Shown: positions 29,011-39,765 of the stretch, piece after piece
How positions within the stretch are numbered: the first letter of the stretch is position 1
Layout of the letters: each line of letters begins with the position of its first letter
Source of the DNA: Zygnema cylindricum
Taxonomy: Eukaryota; Streptophyta; Zygnematophyceae; Zygnematales; Zygnemataceae
Direction: 5' to 3'
NCBI GenBank assembly: GCA_037447655.1
Contig: JBBHKE010002533.1
Coordinates: 32,551-75,220, forward strand
DNA: 42,670 nucleotides
The notes under the pieces: generated by a model
What the model saw: only the letters and a program-made list of their open reading frames with translations
Database searches by the model: none
Told to the model about the DNA's origin: nothing
Program-made: the position numbers and the translations under genes

Positions 29011-30060
29011 GGGGATGGGAGAGTAGTAACAACAGATCTTGTGAGATCGGTAGATCTAAAGGTAATAGTGGAGGGTCAAACGTCTATAGTTACATTCTCG
29101 AATGTACTATGTATTCCTAACCTAAGCAAGAATCTAATCTCTACCTTTGTATTAGACGATAAATATTTTGAGACTTGCTCTAGGAAGGGAATTTTCACAG
29201 CAAAGTATGATGATGAGGTCTATTTCACTGCTGACAAGGGTATCCAAGGAATGTTTAGGCTTAACTTCAGCAATGAATATAAGAATGTTTGTTATATTGG
29301 TGTCCCTGAGATAATGATATGGCATAAGCGGCAGGGGCATGTGCATTGGGACAGATTGAAGGAAATCAAAAACAAGGTGTAGTGGAAGGGATTAACTTTG
29401 GAGATAGTGAAGTGATGGATGATTGTAGTGGCTGTGCATAAGGTAAGGCTCATAGATTGCTCTTTCCCAAATTTGCCACATATAAAGGGGAAAGGGTGTT
29501 CGATCTTGTACACACCGACATCTGGGGACCTGTTAAAGTACCTTCGGTAGGAGGAAAAAGGTTTATGTTAACCATAACTGATGACTTGTCCAAATGCTCT
29601 AGAGTTTTCCCTCTCAGAAAAAAGTTTGATTCACCACTTTACTTTAAAGAATATAAAGCATGGAGTGAGAAGCTGCACGGAACCCCCATTAAGAGAATAC
29701 GACGTGATAATGGGGGAGAGTACACATCTAACCAGTTTGAGGATTTTTTGAGAGATGAGGGAGTACAACATCAAATGACTGTCCTAGATAATCCAAAGCA
29801 AAAACGTGTAGCATAAAGGCTAAATAGAACTCTAAGTGATAGTGCTAGAAGCATGCTAACACATAAGAAGGTAGGAAAACGCTTTTGGTCCAAAGCTATG
29901 AATGGTGAAAATTATATCAAAAATGAATTTCTTACTACAACTATTAAAGGGGAAACACACAAGAGATGGGTTCGAAAAAAGCCAGATGTGTCTCATTTGA
30001 AAGTATTTGGGAGTCAAGTTTGTAGTCTGAATTTTGACCGAAAAGATTGGAACTAGATGC
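28990..30060 (+). pseudogene. Element D GAG-pre-integrase and integrase
   Basis: The GAG-pre-integrase part is 29041-29382 (VLCIPNLSKNLISTFVLDD, WHKRQGHVHWDRLKEI). After a frameshift comes CSGCA then a stop, and integrase proper at 29457-29816 (HTDIWGPVKVPSVGGKRFM, RRDNGGEYTSNQFEDFLRD). The catalytic Glu codon is itself the stop at 29814-29816 (VA-stop-RLNRTL in place of VAE). The C-terminal part continues at 29853-30056. Confidence 0.9.
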
Positions 30061-30430
30061 CAAAGGAAAGCCGCGATATCTAGTGGGATATAATGAGGAT
30101 GTCAAAGGATATCGAGTCTATGATCTCGAGAGAAAATATATTATAATGGTCAAGCATCTAGTTGTAATAGATGAAGGAAAGTCAATATCCCTAAATATTC
30201 AAAGGAATAAATTAGAATGAGTGAATGAGCGGGTGTGTCAGCCGAAACGTACCGCAAACAAAATGGCTACCAAACAAAGCAAAATAAAGTAGATTTAAAA
30301 CAAATACATCTAACCAGCTCGATTTGAGGAGGCAGAAAAACAAAAAAAGCAAAGTTCACAAGGTAACAAAGTCGTCTACCCTGAAACCTCGAACTTAAGC
30401 GTGAATATTCTAAAAGAGGTGGGTTAAAAT
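30061..30430 (+). pseudogene. Element D integrase tail and linker, badly decayed
   Basis: Residual similarity to the YDEDVKGYRVYDL-KHLVVIDEGKS region up to about 30190, then a Lys/Gln-rich stretch with several stops before RT. No functional motif is present. Confidence 0.5.
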
Positions 30431-31330
30431 TAATGATCAAATGACTTCCATTATAGAAGCTAATATGTGGGAGTTAGTGGATTGTCCCCCAAACACAAAA
30501 CCTATTTGGTGGAAATGGGTGTTTAAACTAAAACTGAATCCTAATAATACCATTGAGAGTTACAAAGCTAGACTAGTAGCAAAGGGTTTTACTCAAAAGG
30601 AGGAGATTGACTATGAAGAGACATTTGCACCAGTGGTACGCTTTCCCTTTGTAAAGATTCTCCTTAGTCTAGCTGCAGCGTAAGACATGGAAATTCATCA
30701 GATGGATATCAAAACTGCCTTCCTCATCGGTGAGTTATAGGAAAAGATTTTTATGAAACAACCAGAAAGATTTTTTGAGAAAAGGGAGGAGAGTAAAGTT
30801 TGCAAACCTATTAAGTCTCTATATGGGCTGAAATAGACACACAAACAATGGAACAAGAAATTGAACGAATTTCTAACCAATCTGGGAAATGTCAGAATCA
30901 GTTCTGACCACTCTATATATATGTTTCAAGATGAAAAGATGATCATTTTTATTCTTGTCTACGTGAATGATTTGCTGGTATTGAGTAAGTCTATAAAAAA
31001 CATCAATAAGTTAAAGAAATATTTAAGAAGCAGGTTTGATATGAAAGAATTAGGGAGGCAATATATATTATAGGAATTTAGATGGAAAGAGATAGGGAGA
31101 AAAGAATATTCAGATTAACTCAGAAAGAGGCTATCGGAGATATGTTAGAAAAATTTCAGATGGATAAACCAAACAATTTTACCACTCCCATGGACTTGAA
31201 AAACATAAGTGATGGGAGTGTAGAAGGAGGAGTGATCATTCTTGATAAAAAAATTAGCTTTAAAGAGAGAGAGAGAGTTTATGAAATCAATTCCTTATAC
31301 ATAGGTCGTTGGAAGTCTAATTTACTTTAT
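30431..31330 (+). pseudogene. Element D reverse transcriptase, YVDD changed to YVND
   Basis: 30441-30683 holds [36 protein letters not shown] and [11 protein letters not shown]. 30690-30870 is broken by stops in HQMDIKTAFL and SLYGLK. 30861-31073 contains the active-site region as YVNDLLVLSK, with the first catalytic Asp lost. 31082-31375 carries the LTQKEAIGDMLEKFQMDK end. It is inactive by mutation as well as by stops. Confidence 0.9.
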
Positions 31331-31952
31331 GTGTTGTACCAGGCCAGATATAACTGCAGTAGTAGGAATGCTTAGTAGGAGTCATAATGATCCTCGAAAG
31401 AAAGATTGGGAGGCAGCCAAAAGGGCCATGATATATTTGATAGGAACTAGGGACCTTTGGTTGCATGTGGGAGGGGAAAATACTGACATCACCAGTTGGA
31501 GTGATGCCAGCTATGGGGATGCTCTTATGAGAAGATGTACATCTGGATATGTTTTTTATGTTGGGAATGGGGCTTGTTGCTGGAGCAATAAACAACAAAA
31601 GATGGTTGCTCAGTCCACTATGGAGGTTGAGTACATGGCCTCTTTTTATGCACTCAAAGAACTGATGTGGGTGAAGTCTCTTTTGCAAGAATTTGGGTTC
31701 ATGAAAGTTGGAATTCATAAGGTGTTTTGTGATAACCAAGATGCCATTGCAATTCCAGCCAATCCAAAACACCATTTCAAAATTAAGCATATAGATATAA
31801 GGCTAAGCTTTGTAAAAGAGAAAGTTGAAAACAAAATTGTGATTTTGGAGTATAAACCAAAGGGGGAAATAGTAGCAGATATCATGACAAAACCAGTCCC
31901 ATCTCATAAATTAAAATTGAGTAGAATAATGTGTGGATTTAAAGAAATATGA
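31329..31952 (+). pseudogene. Element D RNase H, nearly intact
   Basis: A 207-codon open frame covering the complete domain: RPDITAVVGMLSRSHN, DITSWSDASYGDAL (catalytic D), CCWSNKQQKMVAQSTMEVEY (catalytic E), VFCDNQDAIAIPAN (catalytic D) and the end VADIMTKPVPSHKLKL. It is the best-preserved RNase H in the window and shows what elements A and B have lost. The polypurine tract follows at 31956-31969. Confidence 0.88.
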
Positions 31953-31955
31953 CTA

Positions 31956-31998
31956 GAAAATAAGGGGAGTGTTAAAATGTGAGGTGTTTATTGTATTT
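31956..31998 (+). promoter_or_regulatory. Element D polypurine tract and LTR stub
   Basis: AAAATAAGGGGAG is followed by the LTR start TGTTAAAATG at 31970. Only about 30 bp of LTR remain before the sequence changes to minus-strand gag of element E. Confidence 0.75.
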
Positions 31999-32832
31999 CT
32001 TAGGTTACCACCCATCCTCGGCTGGGTCATTCTTACCTCCGAAAGCACACTTCTATCTCCGTGGTATGTCGACATGCTTGTCACTGGTTTTTGGGGTAAG
32101 GAAAAGCTCCTCATGCTCTTCTTCCAATCCAGTTGCTTTGTCCTCTTCTTCATCATGAAATTGAGTCAAGAAAGATTTTTTCTTTCCTCCATCCCTTGAG
32201 GTTTCTTAACCATCTTTCAGTTGGAGTTCCGCAAGTTTAACATAATCAATATAGAGTGTCCCGATTTCTTGCACAAGTGACATAGTCTTCCTCAAGGATT
32301 TCCTCTCCCTTGTCGATCAAACCTGTCCCCTCCTTGTCCTCTTCCTCCGACGTTTCGATTGAGATCTTTCCGTTTCTCCTCATCACGCTTCCGCTAATCA
32401 AATCTTGCATACAACGCTTGTACACCTGAACTCCCTCTCCTAAAATGGTAGTTTCATCATCTTTATAGTTCCACTTTTTATACTCTGACCGTTCGGTCTA
32501 ATTCCTTGTTACCATTGCTGGTGTTGTTGGTGCCATTTTCGTCCTTGACAATAGAGTCTCTTGAGATGCAACTCCTCCATTTACTTCTTCTATGACAATT
32601 TTCTACCCTTCCTCGCCATCATCGGTTATAGTGGTAGATGTTTTGGCGGTTGTAGTGGTGGAGTTGCGAGAAAAACGTGTTCCTTTATGCCCCGGTGGAG
32701 GTAGGCATCGAATTTTTCCAGACACTATGCTCGATTACTGCTTCTCAAAGAGTTCTCCCTCCATCATCATTTCCCAAATAAAAAAAGTCTGATCCATCAC
32801 ATATGGGCACCCTAGAGGGTAGTCCCATAACA
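31999..32832 (-). pseudogene. Element E gag, decayed
   Basis: On the minus strand, starting at the LTR end, the frame reads METTELHVMGLPSRVPICDG, then degenerates. Later parts show a basic Arg/Asp/Gly-rich stretch and a knuckle relic CHLCKKSGHSI near 32275. It aligns with the gag of elements B and C. The degenerate primer-binding site (32818-32832) is TGTTATGGGACTACC. The 3' side is truncated near 31999, so pol and the other LTR are missing. Confidence 0.75.
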
Positions 32833-33734
32833 TGCAATTCAGTGGTCTCCATTAACACACAAAATGAGTAGCATACTTAAAACCTATAAGATAATATTTT
32901 CCCCTTCCACTTTCCAACTAAATAAGTGTCTTCCAGGCAAAAAAATATTGTGACCACCATCACTTTTGTGAGGACGAGACTCCCTTGAGTCCAAAGTAAA
33001 ACGAATCACTGAATTTTCTTGCCTGAGCAATAAGTTATGGCGGGTTAAAGATGACTTTTATAGTTACAAGCTCTCTTAGAGAGAGGTACCTAAATTTCAC
33101 TAGGTCTTGGTCTGCCTACTCACGACTACCTACTACTAAACCCTAGTCCAATAAGAACATTGTATAATATAAGAAGGTACAGTGGGCGATGTATTATTCA
33201 TACTGCCATTGTACGACATTGCCTTCAAGGTAACGCCTGTCAAATCAGGAGTCATGGTTCCTCCTCCCATATTGTACGGTATCCAATAATATGACGCCAG
33301 GTGGCATCGCATGACGCTATCTCCAAAAGCCGTCAAAAGCTTATTTGGGTGGCGGCTGCAATGATGGCCCTCTGATTAAGGTATCAACACGGCTTTAATT
33401 CGCGTCCGTGCATGAATTGTTTCATATACGTGTTGTCGTCAATTTGGTGCAAATTTGCCGTCGCGTCAAAGTTTAAGTATTCAAGAAACCTTTCATGTGT
33501 ATCGTTTTGTTAATGCCTTAGTGGATATGGCGTACGTCTACATAGTAGTCCGTAGACCCAGGCTAAAATCCGGGCGTAGGCAACATTTAGGTAAAAATGC
33601 TCTCTACTTCAGTCTGCCACCTTCTAAATAAAACGGCAGCCATGGCGTGCCTTTGATCCTCTCTTCTCTTTCTTGAGTCTTACTAAAATAGATAAGTGAA
33701 CTATTAATTACCTATTAATTACCTCTTTTTAACA
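32833..33734 (-). mobile_element. LTR of element E (right end approximate)
   Basis: Ends GAATTGCA at 32833 on the minus strand, with the conserved ATG 20 nt inside. GACTC/GAGTC stem words near 32967, a degenerate TATA near 33058, GTAC sites around 33178-33215 and a GGCAGCCATGG word near 33634 match the plan of the other LTRs. The start is uncertain; a TGTT word at 33734 is the best candidate. No target duplication was confirmed. Confidence 0.6.
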
Positions 33735-33899
33735 AATATAAAGTGCGATATGTATATGAACATTAATAAGCGTTGTCATTTGAGGGTAACGCAAATTGTA
33801 CGGCCCACGCAATGAAAATTCTGTGAGCTGTTTGAATCAGACTCACGAATATTGAAGCAACATGTGATCGAATGAGCGGCGTGTGAGCCGGCCGCCCGG

Positions 33900-34450
33900 A
33901 ATGGTCTTTTTAGGAGGCCTGCGTAAAAACTCCCTCAAAATGACACATGGCGATTTGTCAATGGTACGCGGAAGAGGACACGCCAAGTCCATGGCGGTAA
34001 ACATAGAAGGTACAATAACCTTAGCGGTGACGTACAACAACCTTATTGGTGACGTACAGTAGTCTTACGGTTTTATTGGCAGCTTATACATTTTTGTGTA
34101 ATAGTGTCGATATAATTTTTAGTCCTTCTATTGGTTGAGGGTTTAGTAGATAGGTTTTGTGAGTAGGTAGTCTAAGACTTAGAATATTTTGATGCCCTCT
34201 CTCCTAGAGTGCATCTGTACAAATAGGCCAACTTTGGCCATCAATAACATATTGTTCAGGGGAGAAAATTGAATGATTTTTTTTCCAACAGACTTAGAGT
34301 AGTCTATTCTTTTCAAGATTGAAGTTGGTCAGTGTCACTGCTTACCAAGGTGGCACGGGATTCTTGAGAATATAGAAGTAGGTCAAGGCTATCCTATTGG
34401 CTTCTGGTGAGCTGCCTATTTTGTGGGCCTATGGAGGTCTTAGAATTTTA
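33900..34450 (+). mobile_element. LTR fragment F (left end approximate)
   Basis: Resembles the downstream half of LTR A: CCTCTCTCCTAGAG before a degenerate TATA, GGCCATCAATA, TGAGCTGCCTA and the terminal 20-nt segment beginning ATGGAGGTCTTAG (34431-34450), ending TTTTA rather than TTTCA. No primer-binding site or internal region follows, so it is a solo LTR or a truncated copy. Confidence 0.6.
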
Positions 34451-35240
34451 GAGGGCGAGGGGGGAGAGTATAAAGAGAGGGAGGGGGAATAGAAGAAAGA
34501 GGGGAAGACTAGTGAGATAAAAGCGAAGAGGAATGGTAAAATCACATATTTGTTGAGAATTACCCCGTGAAGTGTTTTGGGAACTTTTCCATTGTCCATG
34601 GAAAAAGGTTCTTGTTTCCATGAGCTTGGCAATCGTTGATCATCCAATTAATTACTTGCATGCGAGCAATCTTTCTAGAGACATGCTGTGTTTTCCGAGC
34701 TGTCGTTGGGATGTTCGTGTAATATCCACGGTGCATGTCCACATCTCGCATTGTAGCGTTTCCACGAGAGGCTCCCCGTTTGGTAATCCCCCCTCCTCAT
34801 TTTGTACTTGGGATTTGGGGATTTCGCTCCTCTCGATCTCCTCTTTAACCAGGGATGGAGGGATTTTGGCCCTACCGCAGTTTTTCGCAACATAATAAGG
34901 AAACATGGTATTTACCCTATGAAACATTTTTTAAATAAAAAAGCAACCGTTGAATTTTAGAGCAAAGGTGAAGCAAAGAAAACCAAATAGAGCAACCAAA
35001 GAAAGTGCAAAAGGTGGGTTGATAGTGCCTTGGTGGGATTCAACGTGATATATATATACCAAAAAAGGAAGAGGTGAGGGGAAAAAAGGTGGGAAACCCT
35101 TTTTAAAGCTTTCGCTGTTCAAAAAACAATTTTTCATGTTTTATTCCAAATTTCATATTCTAATATTAAAAAAAAAACGTCACTGTGAAAGAGGGAACAT
35201 GCAAAAATTTGCGTGAATTTGGTACGCACGTAGTAAGCGA
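34451..35240. other. Unannotated interval with a purine-rich patch
   Basis: 34451-34530 is G/A-rich. An unrecognised minus-strand open stretch at 34560-34766 is listed separately. From 34930 the sequence is A/T-rich without recognisable content. Confidence 0.4.
34560..34766 (-). CDS. Unrecognised ORF fragment, possible DNA-binding helix region
   Basis: The minus-strand stretch (ATG at 34749-34751, open a little further upstream) encodes RKTQHVSRKIARMQVINW, then MINDCQAHGNKNLFPWT and MEKFPKHFTG before a stop. The mix of basic, aromatic and helix-forming residues has the look of a real protein segment, perhaps a transposase or helix-turn-helix domain. I do not recognise the family with confidence. 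There is no flanking gene context and no second exon was identified. It may be a relic or a chance frame. Confidence 0.25.
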   Translation of the reverse strand, partial: RGNATMRDVDMHRGYYTNIPTTARKTQHVSRKIARMQVINWMINDCQAHGNKNLFPWTMEKFPKHFTG

Positions 35241-35890
35241 CAAAGAGTTTTGTGAGAGAACCATGGAAAGCGTTGCAGTTTATTGAATGTATGGATCGTT
35301 TTTGGATGGGTGTTGTTAGGGAAAAACGGTTTCTATTATGTTATCCTCGTTGTTTTACAGCCATACTGTTTATGTGGGTGATAAATATGCCACGTGTATG
35401 TTTAAGCGACCAATCATACGACGCTTTACACAAGTTTAGTGATATTTTTTTGCATTCACGACCCATTTAGTGTTAACATTAACTCTAATATCTGTTAAAT
35501 TTTCAAACTTTGTCATCGAGGATCACTCTTTTTAGAGTTAAGTGACATATTAATGTCAATTAACTATTACATAACCATTATTCCGCGATGTTATTAAAGT
35601 GAAATGACGTTTTTAGTTCGAATTTACTTTAATGCAACAGACAAGTGACGACCTTTTTGTGTTGACAACGTAAATCTTTTTGTAAAACTCCACCCTTTGC
35701 AAATATTGTAACGACAAAAGTTACACAATTTACGGTGTCACGTTAACAATTAACGGTATAACGTTAACACATAATTGCGTCACAGTAGATCGCCAAGTGC
35801 GAACATCATCATCACGCGACGATGTACGAGTTCAGAAATTCTATACGTCTACCAATTTTACCATAGAAATTTTCGTCACCGACATGTAGT
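35241..35890. other. Non-coding AT-rich interval
   Basis: No gene recognised. Around 35725-35785, ACGGTGTCACGTTAACA and ACGGTATAACGTTAACAC form inverted words reminiscent of the MITE ends further right. Confidence 0.4.
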
Positions 35891-36790
35891 ACGGGAATAA
35901 ACCCAAATTACAATTAAGATTTAATTAGAGTTAAATTTCTTAAAAAAAAAAAAAAAAATCCCAAATTAGAGTTAATAACACTAATGGTTTTTTCACGGTA
36001 ATAATTTCTCAGCGCTATACCGCCAATCGTTATTAGCGTGTAAGTTTTTTTAGCGTATAAAAATAATTACCGTGGTGTACGCTATTTAAGAATTTGGAAA
36101 TTTTGGAAAAATCATACATTCTAATTGTTTGGTTATGGTAATTTGGATCTTTGAATAAAAAAATGTCGGTCGCAAACATGCTTACACTAATGTAGGTCTC
36201 CGTACAAAATCTGACAAATCGTACACAAATCGTACATTAACACGGTAGAAACGCGGCTGTTGGACGAATATGTGCGAGCTGGATTTTTTACGACCTTGTT
36301 TTATTTCCTTTTTAGAACGCACATTCTCATGCGTCTGCGGTTACTTAAACTAATTTATTGTACTTTTTAATTTAAAAAGGTACATTTATGTACGGTCTGA
36401 CACTGACCGTACACCACTCTATTTAAGAGACAACGTACTGAAAATAACCCTAAATAGAATAAAGAAAAAAATAGAATGAACTACACTAATGGAGAATAAA
36501 AAAAAAAAAAGCGGGACGGAATTAGCGTACACAACGCTAATAACGATTGGCGGTGTAGTAGCGATTCACGGTGTAAAATATACTGTGAATCGCTTATAGC
36601 GTTAATAATACTATGTTCGCGCCCCCAAATTTTGACCCTCGAACGTTAACTAGAATTAATAACGCTATTTGAAGGCGTGGACCATAATCTCTGCCACGTC
36701 TCTTGGCACTAAATTAGAATTAATATTAATTAATGTTTTTTAACACTAATAATTTCTTTACACTATAAGCGATTCACGGTGTAATGTATT
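35890..36790. mobile_element. Cluster of nested MITE-like inverted repeats
   Basis: One element spans about 36013-36560: left arm CTATACCGCCAATCGTTATT, right arm its near-complement ending GGCGGTGTAG, about 548 bp and non-coding. Adjoining it, 36561-36594 forms a GCGATTCAC...GTGAATCGC hairpin. A further copy of GTGAATCGCTTATAG in reverse at about 36764-36780 marks the far end of a roughly 200-bp element that shares its centre with the MITE at 5975-6175. All seem to belong to one family. Confidence 0.65.
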
Positions 36791-37757
36791 GTACCCCACT
36801 TTTCGACTGATGGAACGCCACACACGGAAATTAAAGGACGACGTGATATTGATAAATTTACTCGCACGAAACGAAATAAACTTCGTACACGATAAAAAAA
36901 CGGACCCGCTTAAAAATATCGATGTAAGTAAACAAAAAATATGCGCGTCGTCACGCGCGACCAAATCAAGCCACACTATTTACGGTCAGATTTTAATTTT
37001 GCGGCTAATACAAATGCCAACATGTGCTCTCATATTGGAGCTCGCGTAAAGTGAGAAAGTGTCTGCGCGCAGCACTCTTAATTCCATGTGGTTGCCGCAG
37101 TTTTGTTACCCGTAAACCTTGGCCGGCCGTGTGAATTGCTGTTTTTTTTATGACGGTCGACGTTCGCAAACGCGGTACTTTTTAACCGGTTGTTACAATA
37201 TTTCGGAAGTCAAAGTTGTTCGACGGATTGACCGTCAAATCTAAACTCAATTGTACGTACGTTTAAAATGTACAATTTCTGACAACCTCATGCAAATATC
37301 TGCGCGCAGCAATAATTGTTACTGAGATTAGCAATTCTCTACTTTTATACCCACATATCTATTCGGTAAATCAATGCCCGTTACACGAGCATGGGCCGTG
37401 TACTGTTTATCGCGCCCGTCCGGCACAAGAGCATGAACCTTGCCGTGTTTATCATGCCCGTTACGTATCTTGTCATACAGACTTTTCCGTACAGACGTGC
37501 AGACAGACAAACTCTGCCCACAAACAGCGCAACAGAGGAGACAACCACAGGTCTTAATTTTTTTTAGAGATGACAAGATCTGGAATATATCTTCCCGCCC
37601 CACAAAATGCCAATTAGTAAGATACTTCCGACACTTATCAGCTCGGTTTCTGCGCTTCGCAACCATTCTCTCCTTTGAAAACAATCTCTCTCTCCCTGCC
37701 GAGAGAAACCCAACGAAATATTTCTTTCGTTTGACTTTCCAACCAACCTAGCACTGA
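36791..37757. other. No gene seen
   Basis: CCCACTTTTCG...TGATGGAACGCCAC at 36796 matches the foldback-element end near 41910. CTGCGCGCAGCA occurs twice (near 37061 and 37300). Around 37380-37460 a CCGTGT...TTTATC...GCCCGTT phrase repeats. Open frames here do not resemble known proteins. Confidence 0.4.
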
Positions 37758-37866
37758 ATGGAGTCCTACCGGCCGTCCCTGCAACTTTATCGCGTAAAGG
37801 ATGGCGCCTCTCTCCCTCTCTCTCTCTCTCTCCTCTTTCTGTTCCTTTCAGTCATCGCAGGATCAG
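37758..37866 (+). CDS. Possible first exon encoding a hydrophobic leader
   Basis: From the ATG at 37758 the frame gives MESYRPSLQLYRVKDGA followed by a Leu/Ser-rich hydrophobic stretch (SLSLLFLFLSVIAGSG) like a signal peptide or membrane anchor. The run ends at TCAG/GTGAGT, an excellent splice-donor match (37868-37873). Without splicing the frame ends after 60 codons. The CT-repeat origin of the hydrophobic part is a warning that this may be chance. No second exon was recognised, because the following DNA is copia RT. Confidence 0.25.
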
Positions 37867-38194
37867 GTGAGTTTTATACCAGTGGAAATCTTGGATCCCA
37901 CAAATCCTTCAAAATGTCTTTTCTACCTCATAAATGTTAGTCGTCCATTATGGCAGAAAAACCTCCAAAGAAACTATGATTTTAGCCAAGTGACCTCAAC
38001 GCCGATAAAATCAGGACCGTGTTAGTGGCAAACCATACTTCTAATCCAGCTTTTGTTTTCTTTCATTGCTGTGTTTTTTTTTTTTTTGTCGAAAGATTAG
38101 ATGAAATTATGTAGGGAAAGAGAGTAATATTTTTCTTTTCTTTATTTTTTGTTGGTCCCTCTCTCTCTCAAATTTCCACCGCCAAAGTTCTTCA

Positions 38195-38990
38195 ACGCCA
38201 TTTTGACATGAGGTACCTAGGTGAACTTACCTACTACCTTAGAATCTTGGTCATTTGAAATCGCTCCACTAAGACTCTTTGCCTTTCTCAGGAAACTTTC
38301 ATCTTTGATCTCCTCGAAGTTTTTGCATGATTGATTGCTCCTCTATTTCCACCCGTTTGGATGCCAATTCTCCCCTTGTCCTCGCTATCGACACCCTCCT
38401 CCCTCCTCCCCTCCATGCTACTTACTGCTTTTTAGTAGGTGTTTTTATGTAAGCCATTCAAGCAACTTGACCAGATATTGCCACGGCCGTCACAAAGTTT
38501 AGTCAATTCCTTCAATGACCTTCTCAAGAGCATCTTTGAGCCGCTAAACGAGTCTTTTGCTATTTATAAGGCACTAAAACCCTCTGCCTCACTATTCCTC
38601 TGGTTCCACTACCCTCCTCGGTTGTGTAGACTTCGACTGGGCCCAAGATGAGCTATCTGGCCGCTCCACTACTGGCTCATGTTTTTGTCTTGGACAATGG
38701 GCTTATTTCTTGGTCTTGCAGGAAACAACCTACAACGACTTGCTCCAGTAGTGTGGCCAAATACATGGTTGCTTGCCATGCCGCCAAAGTGGTTGTTTGG
38801 CTTGGTGGCCAATATGGGTTTTCCTTCTCTTAGACCCACTCTCATCTACTCCAAATCTTAAGGCGCCCTCGCCTTGATCAAGAATCTTGTTCACCATAAG
38901 CGCACCAAGCATATCGACATCCAATATCAGTATAACACCATCATTTCTCCTTGGCTTTCGTCCTCTTCTTTGTAAGTTCCTAGATTTCCC
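38195..38990 (+). pseudogene. RT-RNase H relic of a different copia lineage
   Basis: On the plus strand FDMRYLGELTYYLRI and LSQETFIFDLLEVF are followed, in other frames, by DCSSISTRLDANSPLV, an AAKRVF relic, then RNase H words GRSTTGSCF, NGLISWSCRKQPTT, AKYMVACHAAK and HHKRTKHIDIQY. It carries the SGRSTTG / SWSCRKQPT style of mainstream plant copia, unlike the WSNKQQKVVAQST of elements A-D. It is C/T-rich, with frameshifts and stops throughout. Confidence 0.8.
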
Positions 38991-39024
38991 TTTATTTCCA
39001 TCTTAACACGTCTTTGTAGTTTTA

Positions 39025-39376
39025 GCTTGAGAGGAGGTGATAACGGTAATTTCATGTTATGTTTTTCTCTCTTGAATACGGACTTCTACTTTAGCTTCTT
39101 TTGTCCTAAGTGAACTTGACCATATTCCACTTGTTAGTGCTATGTTTACTTAAGTCTTTTTTTGTCCCGAGTTAACTTGTCCGAACTCCACTTATTCAAG
39201 TACGGTCTCCACATTGTACGTTTGGTCTTTTTCTTTTTTTTCTTTCATCGGTCAACTTTGACTAAAAGATTTGGTCTTTATGTAGCCGCCCAAATCCCGC
39301 TTTGTATAACGTCATGCACTACTATCCACAGTTATTAGGGTTGTGATACTTGTTAGGATTTGGTACTGAGAACTCT
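39025..39376 (+). mobile_element. Putative polypurine tract and LTR start of the relic at 38195
   Basis: GCTTGAGAGGAGG (39025-39038) is a good polypurine tract after RNase H, followed by TGATAACGG as a possible LTR start at 39039. The LTR end was not found. The right limit is arbitrary, set by the palindromes that begin at 39377. Confidence 0.4.
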
Positions 39377-39481
39377 TTTAGCGACGAGTCATTCTCGTAG
39401 CTAAAGCAGCGACGACCAGCGACGAAACAGTTTCGTCGCTGGATGTTTGAAGTACCAACGACAAAGTAGTTTCGTCGCTGG
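39377..39481. repeat. Three consecutive GCGACGA palindromes
   Basis: 39377-39405: TTTAGCGACGAG and its near-complement around a 5-nt loop. 39416-39442: a 27-bp palindrome with perfect 13-nt arms (CCAGCGACGAAAC) around one base. 39455-39481: the same dyad with a few changes in its left arm. GCGACGA/TCGTCGC repeats occur in subterminal regions of plant DNA transposons, but no terminus was located here. Confidence 0.75.
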
Positions 39482-39765
39482 ATATTTTGAAGTGACGTAG
39501 AGATTAAATGTTCGTTATGTTTCACGTATGTTTGAATAGAACTATAGAAGTGACGTGGAAATTGCTTGGTAGTTTCGGTTCACGTAAGTTCAAGTCGTAC
39601 CGTGTGATTCAAGTTGGTTCGCGGTTGACTTTTCTAGTCGTACCGTGTTGTTCAAGTCGGTTCAACTTGAACGACGTTGACTCTTACGCGTTTCTAGTCG
39701 TGAACCTATATATATATTGGTTGAGACTTCGTGGTAGTATTATCTTTTGGAGGCGTAGCTTATTA
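39482..39765. other. Short direct repeats, no gene
   Basis: GTCGTACCGTGT(G/T) followed by TTCAAGT occurs twice (near 39596 and 39638), with TCTAGTCGT words between. The interval ends at the breakpoint of the segment shared with 2462. Confidence 0.5.

Larger units (their letters stand above)
27221..31998 (+). mobile_element. Copia element D, decayed
   Basis: Plus-strand order is PBS, partial gag, protease (split by a solo LTR), integrase, RT, RNase H, polypurine tract and about 30 bp of 3' LTR (from 31970). Many stops are present. It lacks a recognisable 5' LTR, and the 3' LTR is cut at the junction with element E near 31998. Confidence 0.9.
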
